From the NCBI GenBank assembly GCA_001574975.1, contig KQ965832.1:3662-26205 (forward strand): a DNA stretch of 22,544 bases. Reading direction: 5' to 3'. The DNA is from Gonapodya prolifera JEL478 (lineage: Eukaryota > Monoblepharomycota > Monoblepharidomycetes > Monoblepharidales > Gonapodyaceae). Shown here one piece after another: positions 1 through 10,066 of this stretch. Position numbers and translations under genes: made by a program. Position 1 is the stretch's first letter; every line of letters starts with the position of its first letter. Below the pieces are notes generated by a model. The model saw only the letters and a program-made list of their open reading frames with translations, was not told the origin of the DNA and did no database searches.

Positions 1-479
1 GTTTTATACCACAAGTTGCATGATACATTTCTGGTGCTGGATTCTCTAAGACAACCTTGGTCCAGATATCGCCAGGATATTGTGAGGTGCAAAAATTTCT
101 TAACTGAAGCTGTTGAGTTGAACATTGGTGAACGGGTTGGAATAGTGATTTCAAAGGTGGGTTTCTTTATTGAAGAAATGCATTACTGTGGTTCTAATAC
201 ATTCAACTCATATAGCATTGGTTTGAACAACCAGATGGCTACAAATGTGGTGTCTTTACATGCATGGGAATACTCTTTGCACTACAGAACTTTCAAACAA
301 TTGAAAGAATGTTCCAAGGAGAAAATGTTTATTTTGAAAGCCCCAACAAGGAGCAACTAAAAAGGTACCTTTTATTCTATCGGAGGGAGCTTTTTGCCTT
401 TACAGCTGTACTGGGTTACCAAAACAAGCACAGACCTGATATTGGAGGTGGACCTGATGATATCTTGATGATCNTATGA
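1..479 (+). pseudogene. Fragment of an unrecognised mobile-element-like gene (frameshifted)
   Basis: Two overlapping plus-strand frames look coding. One is open from the window edge to 360. The other is open about 264-479 and contains a charged and aromatic-rich stretch (QLKRYLLFYRRELFAF). The second appears to continue the first after a shift near 270-300. The reading then ends at an unresolved base (n at 474) followed by stops. I do not recognise a family. The context (a truncated piece, then AT-rich non-coding DNA, a basic C-terminal tail at 823-1026 and an LTR element) suggests a decayed transposon gene. It could equally be a broken host gene whose 5' end lies outside the window. Confidence 0.35.
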
Positions 480-800
480 GTTAACAAGTGTATCAAAATA
501 AGAAAATGTCTGATGCAATAAATGTTAGAAATATTTTTATATGAAAAAAATTGAAGATTACCATACAAATTTGATGTGTTCCTATATGTAAAATAAATTT
601 TACTTATAATCCAAGCTTTTTTATTTTTGGTGATCTGAAATACGAAAACATGTTGGGCTTGTTACTGGTTTAACAAATATAAGTAAGATATTTAAAAATT
701 CAATCACCAAAATCCATAACTAAAATATTTAAAAGTATCAAACCTGTTATTCAAAAGTAAAAGATTAAGAGGTGGGGGTACTCCCCTGGGTGGGGGTATG
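480..800. other. AT-rich non-coding stretch
   Basis: There is no convincing ORF on either strand. The sequence is strongly A/T rich, with several poly-T and poly-A tracts, and it ends in a G-rich motif (GGTGGGGGTACTCCCC at about 771). It could be an intron or decayed coding DNA joining the fragments at 1-479 and 823-1026, but I see no definite splice sites. Confidence 0.4.
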
Positions 801-822
801 TAAAATTTGTGACAATATCTAG

Positions 823-1026
823 TGGGTTACCATTGAATGTTTCACCAAAGTCTTTAACAAACTTTTGGACTTTCAAGGACACCAAGTACACCACCCCAGG
901 AGGGGTCCTGGTAGGCCTGCAACAGCTACAAATGTGCCAAGATCAAAGTCTTTGGGTGCTAGGAACAAGCGTAAGAAGGGCACAGATGATGAGGGAAGTG
1001 GTAGAAAGTTGAGAACTAGGAAATAA
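823..1026 (+). pseudogene. C-terminal tail of a basic nuclear/DNA-binding-type protein (fragment)
   Basis: A 67-codon frame, open from just after a TAG at 820-822 and closed by TAA at 1024-1026, has clear protein-like composition. The first half is hydrophobic and basic (FTKVFNKLLDFQGHQ). It is followed by a GPGRP core resembling an AT-hook, then a lysine/arginine-rich end (KRKKG and KLRTRK) that looks like a nuclear localisation signal. It has no start codon, so it is the end of a longer protein, possibly the same broken gene as 1-479. A transposase or DNA-binding tail is a plausible identity, but this is inference. Confidence 0.35.
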
Positions 1027-1126
1027 AATTTATGCAAAGTGTAATCTACTTTTTCTTTTCAATGGAAAAAAAATCCTGTGGTACTGCACAAAGAATTTTG
1101 GTCCAGAAGGGGTGGGGGTACTTCCC

Positions 1127-2281
1127 TCAAACATGGGGGTATCTCTGTACAGGGGGGGTAAGTGAGCCATGGGACAAGGTGCTGGTGTCGGTGGCTTGGC
1201 CTTCCCACCTGGGAGCAAGCTTCTTCTGGGGCGTCATGTGCCTTGCACACGCAATGAGCTGCTTGATGTCCTTGATGAAGTTGAAGGAGTTGCTGGGCAT
1301 GGTCCTCCACCTAGATCCATTGCTCCAGCGTGAGGGCATTCTGGAAGCAGTTGATGCCAGTGCTGTTGATGAGGGCCTGGTCGGGGCGTTGTTGGTGGAG
1401 CAATGCAGGGTCAAGGTGGGTGGAAAAGTTGCATGCGTTGGTGAGGCAGGCAGTGCAAAAGTCTCAGTGGAGACAGCTTGTCCAGTCATATCAACGTTCC
1501 AATACCCAGACATTGTGCAGTGGCGCATCCTGTCCAGGTATTGTGTGGAGGCATAGATGGCAATGACAAACTGGAACTTCTGCTTGGCTGTGCAAGGGGG
1601 AATCAACCACTGTGGGGTGTTGGGGTACAGGTGCACTGGGTGGGGGCATTGCAAGGGGTCCTTCATGGTAAGCCAGCCTAGGAGATCTTTGCAGGTGACC
1701 ATCATGATGATGACCCTTGTGATGGCGGCCTTGTTGGCGCCCTCTGCCTTGGCATTCATTACAATACACTTAGCACTACCCAGCACATTTAATGGGTCGC
1801 GCTTTTCAGTGCAATGGTTCTTGAAGCGGATGTTGGGTTTCTTGTCATTGTTGTCATTGAGATCATCCAGGAAGCTGTCTTAAGCTGCGGCTCCATAGAC
1901 AACTGACTCTTTGGGTTGAAGTGGGAGAATAACCGATTGGGGTGGCAGCAGCGGAAGCATCAGAGGAGCTTGCATGGGGCCGCTGGCCTGAGATTGCGTG
2001 GCGTGAGGAGTGCCCAAGTCAATCTCCATCTTGTCCATGCGCTTAGTGAGGTCCGAGACGTGCCACGCCTTCTTCTTGCTGCAAGCATTGGAACGGGGGG
2101 TTGTGGACTCGCTCTGGCATTGGGGGGAGGTTGCTGGGGTTGCTAGTTGAGACATGGCCGAACTTTGAACATTGGCGGGGTTCACAACAGTGGAAGGCGT
2201 GTCTGGTGGGGAAGAATCAGAAGACGCATTGACGGGGCCTCTGTTGTTCACCATTGTGGGCAAGATACAGCAAGATTTCAA
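1127..2281 (-). pseudogene. Gag-like ORF of an LTR retrotransposon, broken
   Basis: Reading leftward from an ATG at 2281 (or the more likely downstream ATG at 2251), a Ser/Thr/Pro/Ala-rich N-terminal region with a short charged segment (DLTKRMDKMEIDL) runs to a single in-frame TAA at 1880-1882. The same frame is then open through 1127, with a globular-looking stretch (DSFLDDLNDNNDKKP and onward). The location, 420 bp inside the LTR, and the composition fit a gag polyprotein. No zinc knuckle, protease, reverse transcriptase or integrase is visible, so the element is truncated on its 3' side near 1.1 kb. Basis: ORF and position seen; gag identity inferred. Confidence 0.5.
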
Positions 2282-2703
2282 TGGTGGGTACGAGGCCAGA
2301 GAGAGAGCAATGGAGCCCAGAGAGACTTGAGGAATGAGTTATTCCACAAGATTGATGAGTGTGCGTCTTGGCGATTTGTAGCATGGAGTGATGTGGGTAA
2401 AAGGGTAGATCTGTGATTGCGCTGAGTGGTTACTATTGATGAGCAATGGCACTGAAGATAGGCCCAAAGATGGTTAGACCACAAGGGAATAAGTGTGGAT
2501 GGTGATTGGTGTGTGTGGGCAATGTGGGCAAAGTAATGATGTACGATGTGATGAAGATTGAACTCAACTGTTAAGCATCCACTTGCAACAATGCTAAATC
2601 TCAAGCGATGCAATGTCCCCTGTTGGTCTCCAAATCTCTAGAATGGTCCGTGATGGACAGGATCCAAGATTGATGAGTCGAAGTCCCAGATGTCCCCCCA
2701 AAA
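2282..2703 (-). other. Untranslated leader of the LTR element
   Basis: About 420 bp lie between the LTR and the gag-like ORF and have no convincing coding frame. On the minus strand it starts, four bases inside the LTR end, with a G run (TGGGGGGACATC). That is where a primer-binding site would be expected, but I could not match it to a specific tRNA 3' end. Confidence 0.4.
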
Positions 2704-2948
2704 TGTGGTAGAACTGATACTCGATCAGCCTCCTGGGATCTATCCAAAGGGTAAGTAGCAGTGAGGGACTGGAGAGAGAGCAGACAGAGAGATAGAGGGT
2801 GAGAGTTGATTATGATGTATATTGGTCTTCCTTTTTAGATGAGGCTTTGTGAACAGATATACGGGTGCCTGAAGCTACCTTTATGCGTCATCCTACCCAA
2901 AGGCACTACTAGTATCCACTAACCTCTTCGAGTGTTAGTTCCACTACA
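2704..2948 (-). repeat. Long terminal repeat (5' LTR of the minus-strand element)
   Basis: This 245-bp block begins TGTGGTAGAACTGA and ends TTAGTTCCACTACA. These ends form a near-perfect short inverted repeat with the TG..CA termini typical of LTRs. The left side abuts a G-rich leader and a gag-like ORF on the minus strand, which makes this the 5' LTR. The matching 3' LTR is absent, so the element is truncated. The flank to the right begins CCGTG; no second copy of that target-site candidate could be identified. Confidence 0.65.
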
Positions 2949-3481
2949 CCGTGCCCAATCAGCATGTCTCCGTTACAGCGAATCTTAAGAGCTACTCTCT
3001 CAGGGAAGTGCTTGGCAACTTCACCACTCTTCATATACCCCTGCCTCAGTATGGGCTTTTGCTGTATGCAGCTGGAGCCGGCTGGCTCATCATTATTGTT
3101 GCTGACGGACAGTCCAAAGCCAGAATGCAGCTTGATGGACTCATTACACATATTTATTGTGGGGGGGACTGTCTTTCAAAGAACATCCCGCCTTTTTCAC
3201 TTGTGAAAGAAGGTGTTGTCAAGCTGACGTAGCTTCTGAATGGTTTCTTTGTGCTTCAAACCAAGTGGCGTGTTCATATCACAAGCATAAGAAGAGGCTT
3301 CCAGGATAAGGTCACCATAATCTTCAAATTCCTTAACTCCAAAAGGAACGGTCATTTGCGGCAGACTGCACAACACCCGTTCGGAACTTTCCCCATACTT
3401 GAGGTACAACATTGCACCAAAATCAGTCTCGCGTGGACTCAGTGTAATCTTGGACACGTCGCTAATGCATTTTGATTGGAG
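2949..3481 (-). pseudogene. DUF5871-like (giant-virus-type) protein remnant, interrupted by the LTR
   Basis: Two minus-strand frames look like the two halves of one protein. The N-terminal part (about 3481-3197) has the order 'short beta start, YLKYG, then a Pro-x-Met-x-Val-Pro-Phe-Gly segment (QMTVPFGVKEFED), then KLRQLD'. The second part (about 3170-2949) has KPILRQG followed by HFPERVALKIRCNG. This matches what I recall of DUF5871, a small protein of unknown function in nucleocytoplasmic large DNA viruses (PFG motif, then a 'Pro-x-x-hydrophobic-Lys' motif near the end). The halves are out of frame, separated by TGA stops between 3197 and 3170. The second half runs straight into the LTR end at 2948. 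No ATG is seen; a possible splice acceptor lies at 3482-3483. Family assignment is from memory and is moderately uncertain. Confidence 0.5.
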
Positions 3482-3941
3482 CTGTCATTGACCTAGTTGT
3501 CCCTTTTGGAAGCTTGAGTTTTAAAATGGAGACGTTATGATCGTTATGAACATGATCTGGAAGATCGTTCTCAGGTGTGAGCGAAAAAACAGTAGTGCGC
3601 TGCGCCACATTTCTGAGAGAAGTTTCAAAAGCACCAGAATTTTCTGATTCGCGTCTTGCCAAACAATTCGCAAGATGAAAAGGGCAGACGAGTCTGATGC
3701 TCAATTTTCAGCGCTGCTTTACAAAGCTTTTCTGCGGGCGGGATGCATGGGGACGTGGTATCAGAGGGACTGCGGATAATTGTTTCATTGTAGAACGAGC
3801 TTTGGATCGACTACGACAAGTCTTCCGTCATGGGAGCTCGGTATCAGAGCTTTCAAGTCAACAGATTGAGTTGCGGGCGTTTTAAGGTAGTCATGGTTCA
3901 ACAGAGAAAAGACAATATATTATAAGTACCATTCAACGAAG
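3482..3941. other. Spacer with short unassigned reading frames
   Basis: A minus-strand frame (3704-3462) and two short plus-strand frames (from 3676 and 3697) exist, but none has recognisable motifs. The minus frame could hold an upstream exon of the DUF5871-like relic; no donor/acceptor pair gives a convincing join. The right end is the 3' flank of the transcription factor gene. Confidence 0.35.
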
Positions 3942-6825
3942 TTAATTAATTGGGAGAGGGGTGAATGATGCAACTGCGCGTTGTCGAAAGTTTTTCAAGT
4001 CATGCAGAAATTCGTGCACCCGACTCCAAAAGGCCACATTGGACTCAAGGTGATGTATATGGGTATCCAGGTCCATCAAAGAATCATCGGAGCAGGTTCC
4101 GGCGAGCAAACGTGCTGCGTGGATGAGCCCGGCGTAATATACAGCTGCCATCTCGATACAGGCACAGTGATGAATAAGAGAAGCTGGAAGTCTTAGGAGC
4201 TCTGTTATCTGCTTGGCGTGTATTGTTGCATTGGCAAACGCAGGGCTCGAGACCCAAGTGAAGGGCATGTCCCTGATGGTACTGGGCGAGTTGGTGACGA
4301 CACCAATGAAGTGATAAAGAAACAAAGGACGTCGATACGTTTCGCTGTTTGGCATTGCCTCCGCAGCCACTAGCATTTCGAATCGCCAGCTCGACAGTCT
4401 TTGCTGACACAATGTATAGCCTGGCAGACTTCCAGGATCATTGGTGTCAAGGCCGCACTGAACTAACATATTTCTCTCGTCGTAGAATTCGGAAGCAATC
4501 TGGAAGGGTCCCAACGGAAGGAACCGAGGTTGATTGCAATACATCCATTCACCACATGCAGATTTCTCACTGACCTGGTACAACTCGGTTGTGTCAATGC
4601 AAATGGTAAAATAACAGTTTGGTGATGCACCAAGATATTTCACCCATTCAATCTCGCTGTTAAAGAAATGAAAGCGATTTAAAGTTACTGACAGGCTAGT
4701 TAGAAGACCAACTTACTGATCAGGCAGCGGAGTCAACATCTCCGAGCTTTTGATTAGTGGAGCTCTTTGATTTATGAGAGCGCATTGAATGTCCGCAAGA
4801 AATACTGTGTGTGGTGGGGGAAGGATTGCCACCATCAACAATAAATGAGAACTCAGTAACGCAATGGTACATTGTACCTGACCAAGCTGTCCTCTTTCTT
4901 GCTTCCACTTCTTGTGCGCTCGATAAAATCTGTACTAGTTCCTCATTTTCTACGTTGAATAGACCCTGCTCTCGTGACATTTGTACTGCAATGGCTATAA
5001 GTGGTTCCACTGCTTCTGGAGCAGCAAGGTTTGCGTATCGAGACAAGTACAGTACGCTTTCAATCACATGTGGTCGTCGCAATGTTTGCGGGGTGTTGAG
5101 ATTGCGAAAGAGGATCTTCAAACCCTTGTGGAACGAATAGTTTCCGATCCGGAGACATTCTTCCCGTGGGGCCAGAGAAGCAGTCGACGTATTCCACACG
5201 TACAGACGACGGAGGTCTTGTGTTTGAGAGACGATGGATTGGAGGCTTTCGGCGCTGATCTGTGAGCGATCCGTCGTTGGCTGAGGGGAACTTCCCTCCT
5301 GCAGGACTGGCATGTGGGGATAAAGGGATACCAATGCTCCCAGACACATGAGACCATAAAGCAAAAGAGGGTCCGGTTGTGACAAGATGCTCGGCTCGAA
5401 ACTGGAACGAACAAGTGAATCCATTGAGATGTAAGGTATTAAGTTAGTTGATCAAGCAAATTACGTGCCTTGGTGAAGTGGGATATAAGGTCCTATGTGT
5501 CAGGAGATATGCAAATGATCGAGTAATAATCAAGTTGAGGACACACGGTTTGAAATCTGCACCAATATAATAGTTCAATGACCCAGCAAAACCAAACTTT
5601 CTTTTCATGAAACATACCAACACGACCTTCTGTATCCAAACTAGGATTCGGCGTGATAGTGTCTGGCGCCACCAAACTATACGCAACGGTTGAAGCGAGC
5701 GAGAGCGCCGAGAGCGCCGATGTTGAGGAGCCGACGGCTAGAGTTTCAGGAAATGTGTCAGATGGAGTTGTTTCAAATTTGTCTGCCTGACTGCTTGGAT
5801 CATTCGAGACTTGGGAATGCTTGCCAAGATTTTGCGTGGAAGACACCGATTCGTGCTCAATAATGAGTGGCACTTCGAGTTCAGGACCATTTAGTACCTG
5901 CTGGTACAGAGCGACGTTACTCCCAGCGGTTTCCTCGAGAATCCAATCTGGCTGCCATGATGTATTCAAAAGAGGAACACTCTCATCACCATGTTGCCTT
6001 TTCGATGAGCATCCAGCTGCATGCATGAGGGTTCCATCTCTCCTCCCGGCGGCCGGAAGGTCCTCAAAGAATCCCTCAATGTTCTGTAAAGCTCTGGCCA
6101 CAAGATCGTGTGCAGAATTGCTTCCAACAACAGACAGAGCACACCTCCTGAGATCATGCCTCGAGCGCATCCTTTCAATATAGAGCACTCGAGAGTACAG
6201 CGAGTCGAGCCAGCCCTTGCGGGGGCCACGCTTTCGCACAGCGCGGTCTTTGGTGTGAGTTGTGAATCTGCTGTACTCGCCAAAGTGCAAGTTGCGAACA
6301 CCTTCACCTCTAATGCACCGATTGCCGATCTCCTTGCATCGCTGGCAAGGGATGCCCTTGTCACACTTCTCTCTTAGTTGTCGACATCTATCACACGACC
6401 GCTTGACGTACTGTAACCGGAGTGGGCGATAATCGCATTTGAAAGCGTTTCGTGGCTTCACCCACAATCGATTGCTTTCCGTCGTCGTCAGATTCCTGTG
6501 CCACAGCGATGGATGCCATCCCAGAGAGCGAAGAAAAGGTATAAGGCCTGTGGTGGTTCAAGAAAGTCAGAAACCTGGCTGAGCTCAGCACGTTGTTTCC
6601 CAGCGGGACGGGAAAACCTATCACAACGTTGACCGAAGCCGTTGGCACCTTACCAACAAAAAACCACGAAGACTTGATTCTATTCCGAGAAGCTGCCTTT
6701 GCGCCGGAAGGTGAGTGATGGGCGTGCTTCGCATGTCCAAGTTGTTCTTGCCTTTTGCGGTCGAAATAGCTCTTGCGAGGGGCTGACAACGCCCGACGGG
6801 ACCGGATTATAAGTGGGGTGTCCAT
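3942..6825 (-). CDS. Fungal Zn2Cys6 transcription factor (six exons)
   Basis: This is a nuclear DNA-binding regulator of the fungal zinc-cluster type. My exon model (minus) is 6519 or 6825 to 6466, 6410-5618, 5492-5465, 5401-4878, 4804-4717 and 4656-3942. All phases agree. It gives 733 aa from the ATG at 6519, or 835 aa from the ATG at 6825. The zinc cluster lies at residues 24-50 (numbering from 6519) with spacing C-x2-C-x6-C-x5-C-x2-C-x6-C, followed by a basic linker (KRGPRKGW). The fungal-specific middle domain starts near residue 292 with PDPLLLYGLMCLGALVS. After an intron it continues through KRTAWS, FLADIQCAL and the typical TPLPD motif. Exon 5492-5465 is only 28 nt, but it restores the frame and a 'HxGTFEPS'-type motif. 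The branch-like CTAAC at about 5.44 kb supports the following intron. The first 120 codons of the long form lack known motifs and the start is undecided. Target genes are unknown; the neighbouring CoA-ligase/AtuA pair is a candidate. Confidence 0.88.
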
Positions 6826-7541
6826 TTCTCACCCATACTCAATGGCGGCGTCCGAACGAGAGATGAAAGGCCACGCGGCATCGCAGGGTTGAATTGCTAT
6901 TCAGAAAGAAAAGAATTGAACAATAGTTTGATCTCAAAAACGGAATGAATCCAAACCATTTTGAGCTGGTGTAAACAGTGAATGAATGAATGTCCAGCGC
7001 CTTTCTCTCTCCTCTCTGCTTCTTTGGCGCGCTTGCTTCTTTGTTTCCCTACGTCTCATGTTCTCGGTGATTCCTGTCTTTCAGCGAGGGCGGGGTTCAT
7101 CTGAACCGGCGTTTGCCCAATGGTGCGTCGCAAGCTGAGTAGCAAGTTTGCTGTCAATCTCGAAACCCAACCCGCTCTGAAGCCAGCGTCGAGTTGCTGC
7201 AACTTCAGCGCCACGGCCCGCAAGCCAAACGCGTTTCCATTTGCCTTGTAGATGTGATCAAAGCTCATGATATCAAATTTTGCTGTAAGAAATCAACTGC
7301 TGTGGTGGGCTGCCAGTCTCCAAAAGCGGACTTGGTTTTCACGGACGCTTGGTCGACGAAAAGATCACAACTGAACGGTAGTCTCACTTGTGTTAAATTT
7401 CAGCTGGAACGAATTAAGTTTAATTAAAGCATGCTGCGTTTTGGAATTGTTCCTAAATATTCTGTGGACCCTTTGCCCCAATATGCATCCTGTTGCGACC
7501 ACGGCACACACAAGGCGAAGGTCAAACATGTGTCGCAAAAA
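6826..7541. other. Intergenic region upstream of the transcription factor
   Basis: This is about 700 bp between the transcription factor's 5' end and the stop codon of the acyl-CoA synthetase. Two overlapping short frames (minus 7268-7056 and plus 7194-7427) lie in a somewhat GC-richer patch, but they lack recognisable motifs or splice support. It presumably contains the regulator's promoter and 5' UTR and the synthetase's 3' UTR. No clear TATA or poly(A) signal was assigned. Confidence 0.4.
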
Positions 7542-10066
7542 TTAGTTTATCGCGTGAAAGCTCTTCCGAACACCACACACCCGTATTAGACGCTTGAAAA
7601 GCTTGCCCGTATCGTGCCGAGGTAGTTGACGGAGGAACTCAATTGTTTTTGGCACTTTAATGTGACTAGCGCAGATGCTATGCTTCAAGGCGGGGTGCCA
7701 AAGCTTGGAAATGGTCTTACTCTCACCTCATTCTTTGACGTAAGTATGCCGTTAGTTCGTTTGCGAGGTCTTGCGAAGCGCTTGACCAGTCAAGAGGTTG
7801 AACAACAGCGACGACCCTCTCCCCCATGACCTCTGAACACGAGTGAACATGTGAGGTTCTGTGTCAATAAAACCATGTGACTTCATACCATCAGGAACTC
7901 CTATGACGGCAGCGTCTTGAACTTTAGGGTGAACGATGAGCTTTGAGTGGACAGACTTGGGGTCAACATCACAGAGCTGGGAGACACTCAGTATTCATCA
8001 AACGCACCTGATTTTCGATTTCCTAACAGCGGGTTGAGAGGAATGCTGAAGAACTAGACTTCAAAACTCTGCTGAATTGGACATATGTACCTGTGGATAA
8101 ATGTTGACGCCACCCGAAATAATCATAAAACTTTGACGGTCTGTCAAGAACAAGTATCTAGAACGCAGGAATTGATGAATAGAAAGATCGGAGCTTTCAC
8201 CCATGTAGAGCGTACCCTTCCTCGTCAATGCATCCAATATCCCCGAGTGTGCTCCAAAGAGGATTTTTAGGGTGACGCGACTCCAAGGTTTTCTTCATGT
8301 CGCCATGATACTGCATAAACAAATGGATTGAGCTCCTTAATAACACTTTCCAACGCTCAGAAACCTTCACCTCAAACTGATCCCCACCAGAAAAGTAAAC
8401 AAGCCCGTCTTGCTTCGGAGCGAGTACGTTGCCCGTCTCATCACAGATCTTGATCTCCACCCCCGGTATGGGCACTCTTCCAACAGAACCTTTTTTGCGC
8501 AGCCACTCTGCCGAGCTTATTATTGTGACTTTGTCGCAAGGAATCATCAATGCAAGCAAACGAATGATGCAGTGCATTGACTTACACCCATTGCCTTCCG
8601 TCCCAGCATAGCTGTTGGCATTTGGAGCCTGTAAGTATAGCAGACAAAGGTCTGTATCCCAAAGAACTTAGGCGCTCTTACAATTCCATGATCCTTGGAC
8701 CAAACCACTGGATCATTGCTTCCTTGACTGGAATTCTATATTTGGAAGCGTCAAATAAGGTTGCTTTCACCATTCTGTAAAATATTACTCACGGACACGG
8801 AGCCGCCGCGTGGAAGATTAAATTTATCGATGTCAGGTCATAGAGTGATCGAACTTGTTCGGGGAGTTTTAGCCATTTCACGAAATGCGTAGGGACAAAC
8901 AGCCCCGTCGTGCACTTGTACTTTTGGATGCACTCAAGAGCAAACTCGGGGTCAAAGGTTTTCATGATGATGGACGTTGCACCCAATGACCCAACTAATT
9001 AACGCAAGGGTCAATCGTTCACCATTACCACGCAAAAGTAAGAGCACCCACTGGCCAGATTATAGTTGAGAGGTGCCGCGTGATCTTACAAATAGCGCGT
9101 ATGACATCAACGGTATACATAGTTGCCACGAGGCAAACTCACACAGTGGAGCGGGACTCAAGTAAACACTGTTCTCCTCCCACCCGAAAAAACTTCTTCC
9201 GAGCGCCACGGCAGGATGCTCATTGTCAAACCTCGTGAGTAGTTGCGCATCAATCCCTGGTGGTGCCTTTGGGGGAACACGTTTGACCCCCTTCGGACGC
9301 CCAGTACTTCCACTTGTGTAAAGCACTTTCCAATCATTTGGTTTTAAAGCAATGGATGAATGATATGTCCACTGAGCACCCACTTGTTCCACCTAAAATT
9401 TCGTCCTTGATTCTCTCATCGGGACACCGCGCTCGCTCTTCCAGGTAATTGTCAAAGTGTCCATCTTTGCCGTCCACCAGGAACCACTTAATTTTTCTGT
9501 TGGCGTGAAGTTCAGCGACGTCTTTTGCAACCGGCAGAAGTGCTCTGGACGTGAAGAATATTTTGCACCCAGAGTCAAAAACCATATCTAGAACATTCCC
9601 AAATAACAATATCGTTAAAATTAGAGTAGCACGCACAGCGTTGACAGTCTCACATTGAACTTCATCTACCAGAAGCGTGGACGATATGCATGATGCGATG
9701 ATTCCGCTTCGCTGAGCACCCCACATAATCTCCATGTACGTGGGGTGGTTCTCCATGAAAACGACTATCGCATCTCCTGCCTAGCAATTTAAAACCAGGT
9801 CAATGTTCCAGAATTCGGGATGGAAGAACATTGTGATTCACCTGAAGGCCATAGCGCCGGAACAACTGCGCTGTGCGATTGCTCTGCTCTTCTAGCATCC
9901 CGTACTTGAGAAGACGGCGTCGACTTTATTGTTGTGATGAAGCCAAAAGGATCAAAGCGCTTACGGTGATAACGGCACCACTGTCGGCCATTATGTACGC
10001 GGCCTTGTTCGGGTTCGTCTTCGCATGAAGATGGGGGTGGTTAAGCGAAGGAATAGCGTCCTGCAT
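7542..10066 (-). CDS. AMP-forming acyl-CoA synthetase (FadD-like), 16 exons
   Basis: The enzyme activates a carboxylic acid with ATP and CoA via an acyl-adenylate. Exons (minus): 10066-9965, 9904-9842, 9780-9654, 9587-9393, 9325-9143, 9084-9052, 8994-8793, 8735-8682, 8611-8586, 8528-8371, 8310-8216, 8157-8091, 8022-8008, 7940-7889, 7832-7727, 7665-7542. Phases match throughout and total 1602 nt, or 533 aa, a normal length for the family. Motifs appear in order: P-loop YTSGSTGRPKG (165-175), SPAPLYHAAP, HAAAPCP (296-302), YAGTEGNG (321-328), TLGDIG (402-407), DRQSFMIISGG near the hinge, GGVNIYPQEIE, and C-terminal PRHDTGK with the expected catalytic lysine at 514. ENHPTYMEIMWGAQRSG (N-terminal domain) is also typical. 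There is no C-terminal PTS1 (it ends HAIN) and no obvious signal peptide. Very small exons (15, 26 and 33 nt) are needed to keep conserved motifs intact. Substrate is not deducible; the neighbour suggests a branched or isoprenoid acid. Confidence 0.93.

Noticed and set aside
1032-1886. Plus-strand frames opposite the gag-like ORF
   Set aside because: They overlap the minus-strand frame that continues from the LTR leader with one stop. Their translations are Trp/Cys/Gly-rich in the way typical of antisense shadows.
2704-2948. Short inverted ends interpreted as a small DNA transposon (MITE)
   Set aside because: TG..CA termini, the adjacent leader and the gag-like ORF fit an LTR better, though the block alone would allow either reading.
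5493-5617. Read-through of the transcription factor's first long exon to a stop at 5493
   Set aside because: The donor GTATGT at 5617 and the joins to 5492-5465 and 5401 restore the conserved middle domain in frame, so this stretch is an intron.
7056-7427. Small gene between transcription factor and synthetase
   Set aside because: Two opposing short frames overlap, neither has motifs or splice support, and the position suits a 5' UTR/promoter.
9334-9420. Apparent frameshift between two acyl-CoA synthetase frames just before the P-loop
   Set aside because: A phase-1 intron (9392-9326) joins RIKDEIL directly to VLYTSGSTG with correct phase, so no frameshift is needed.
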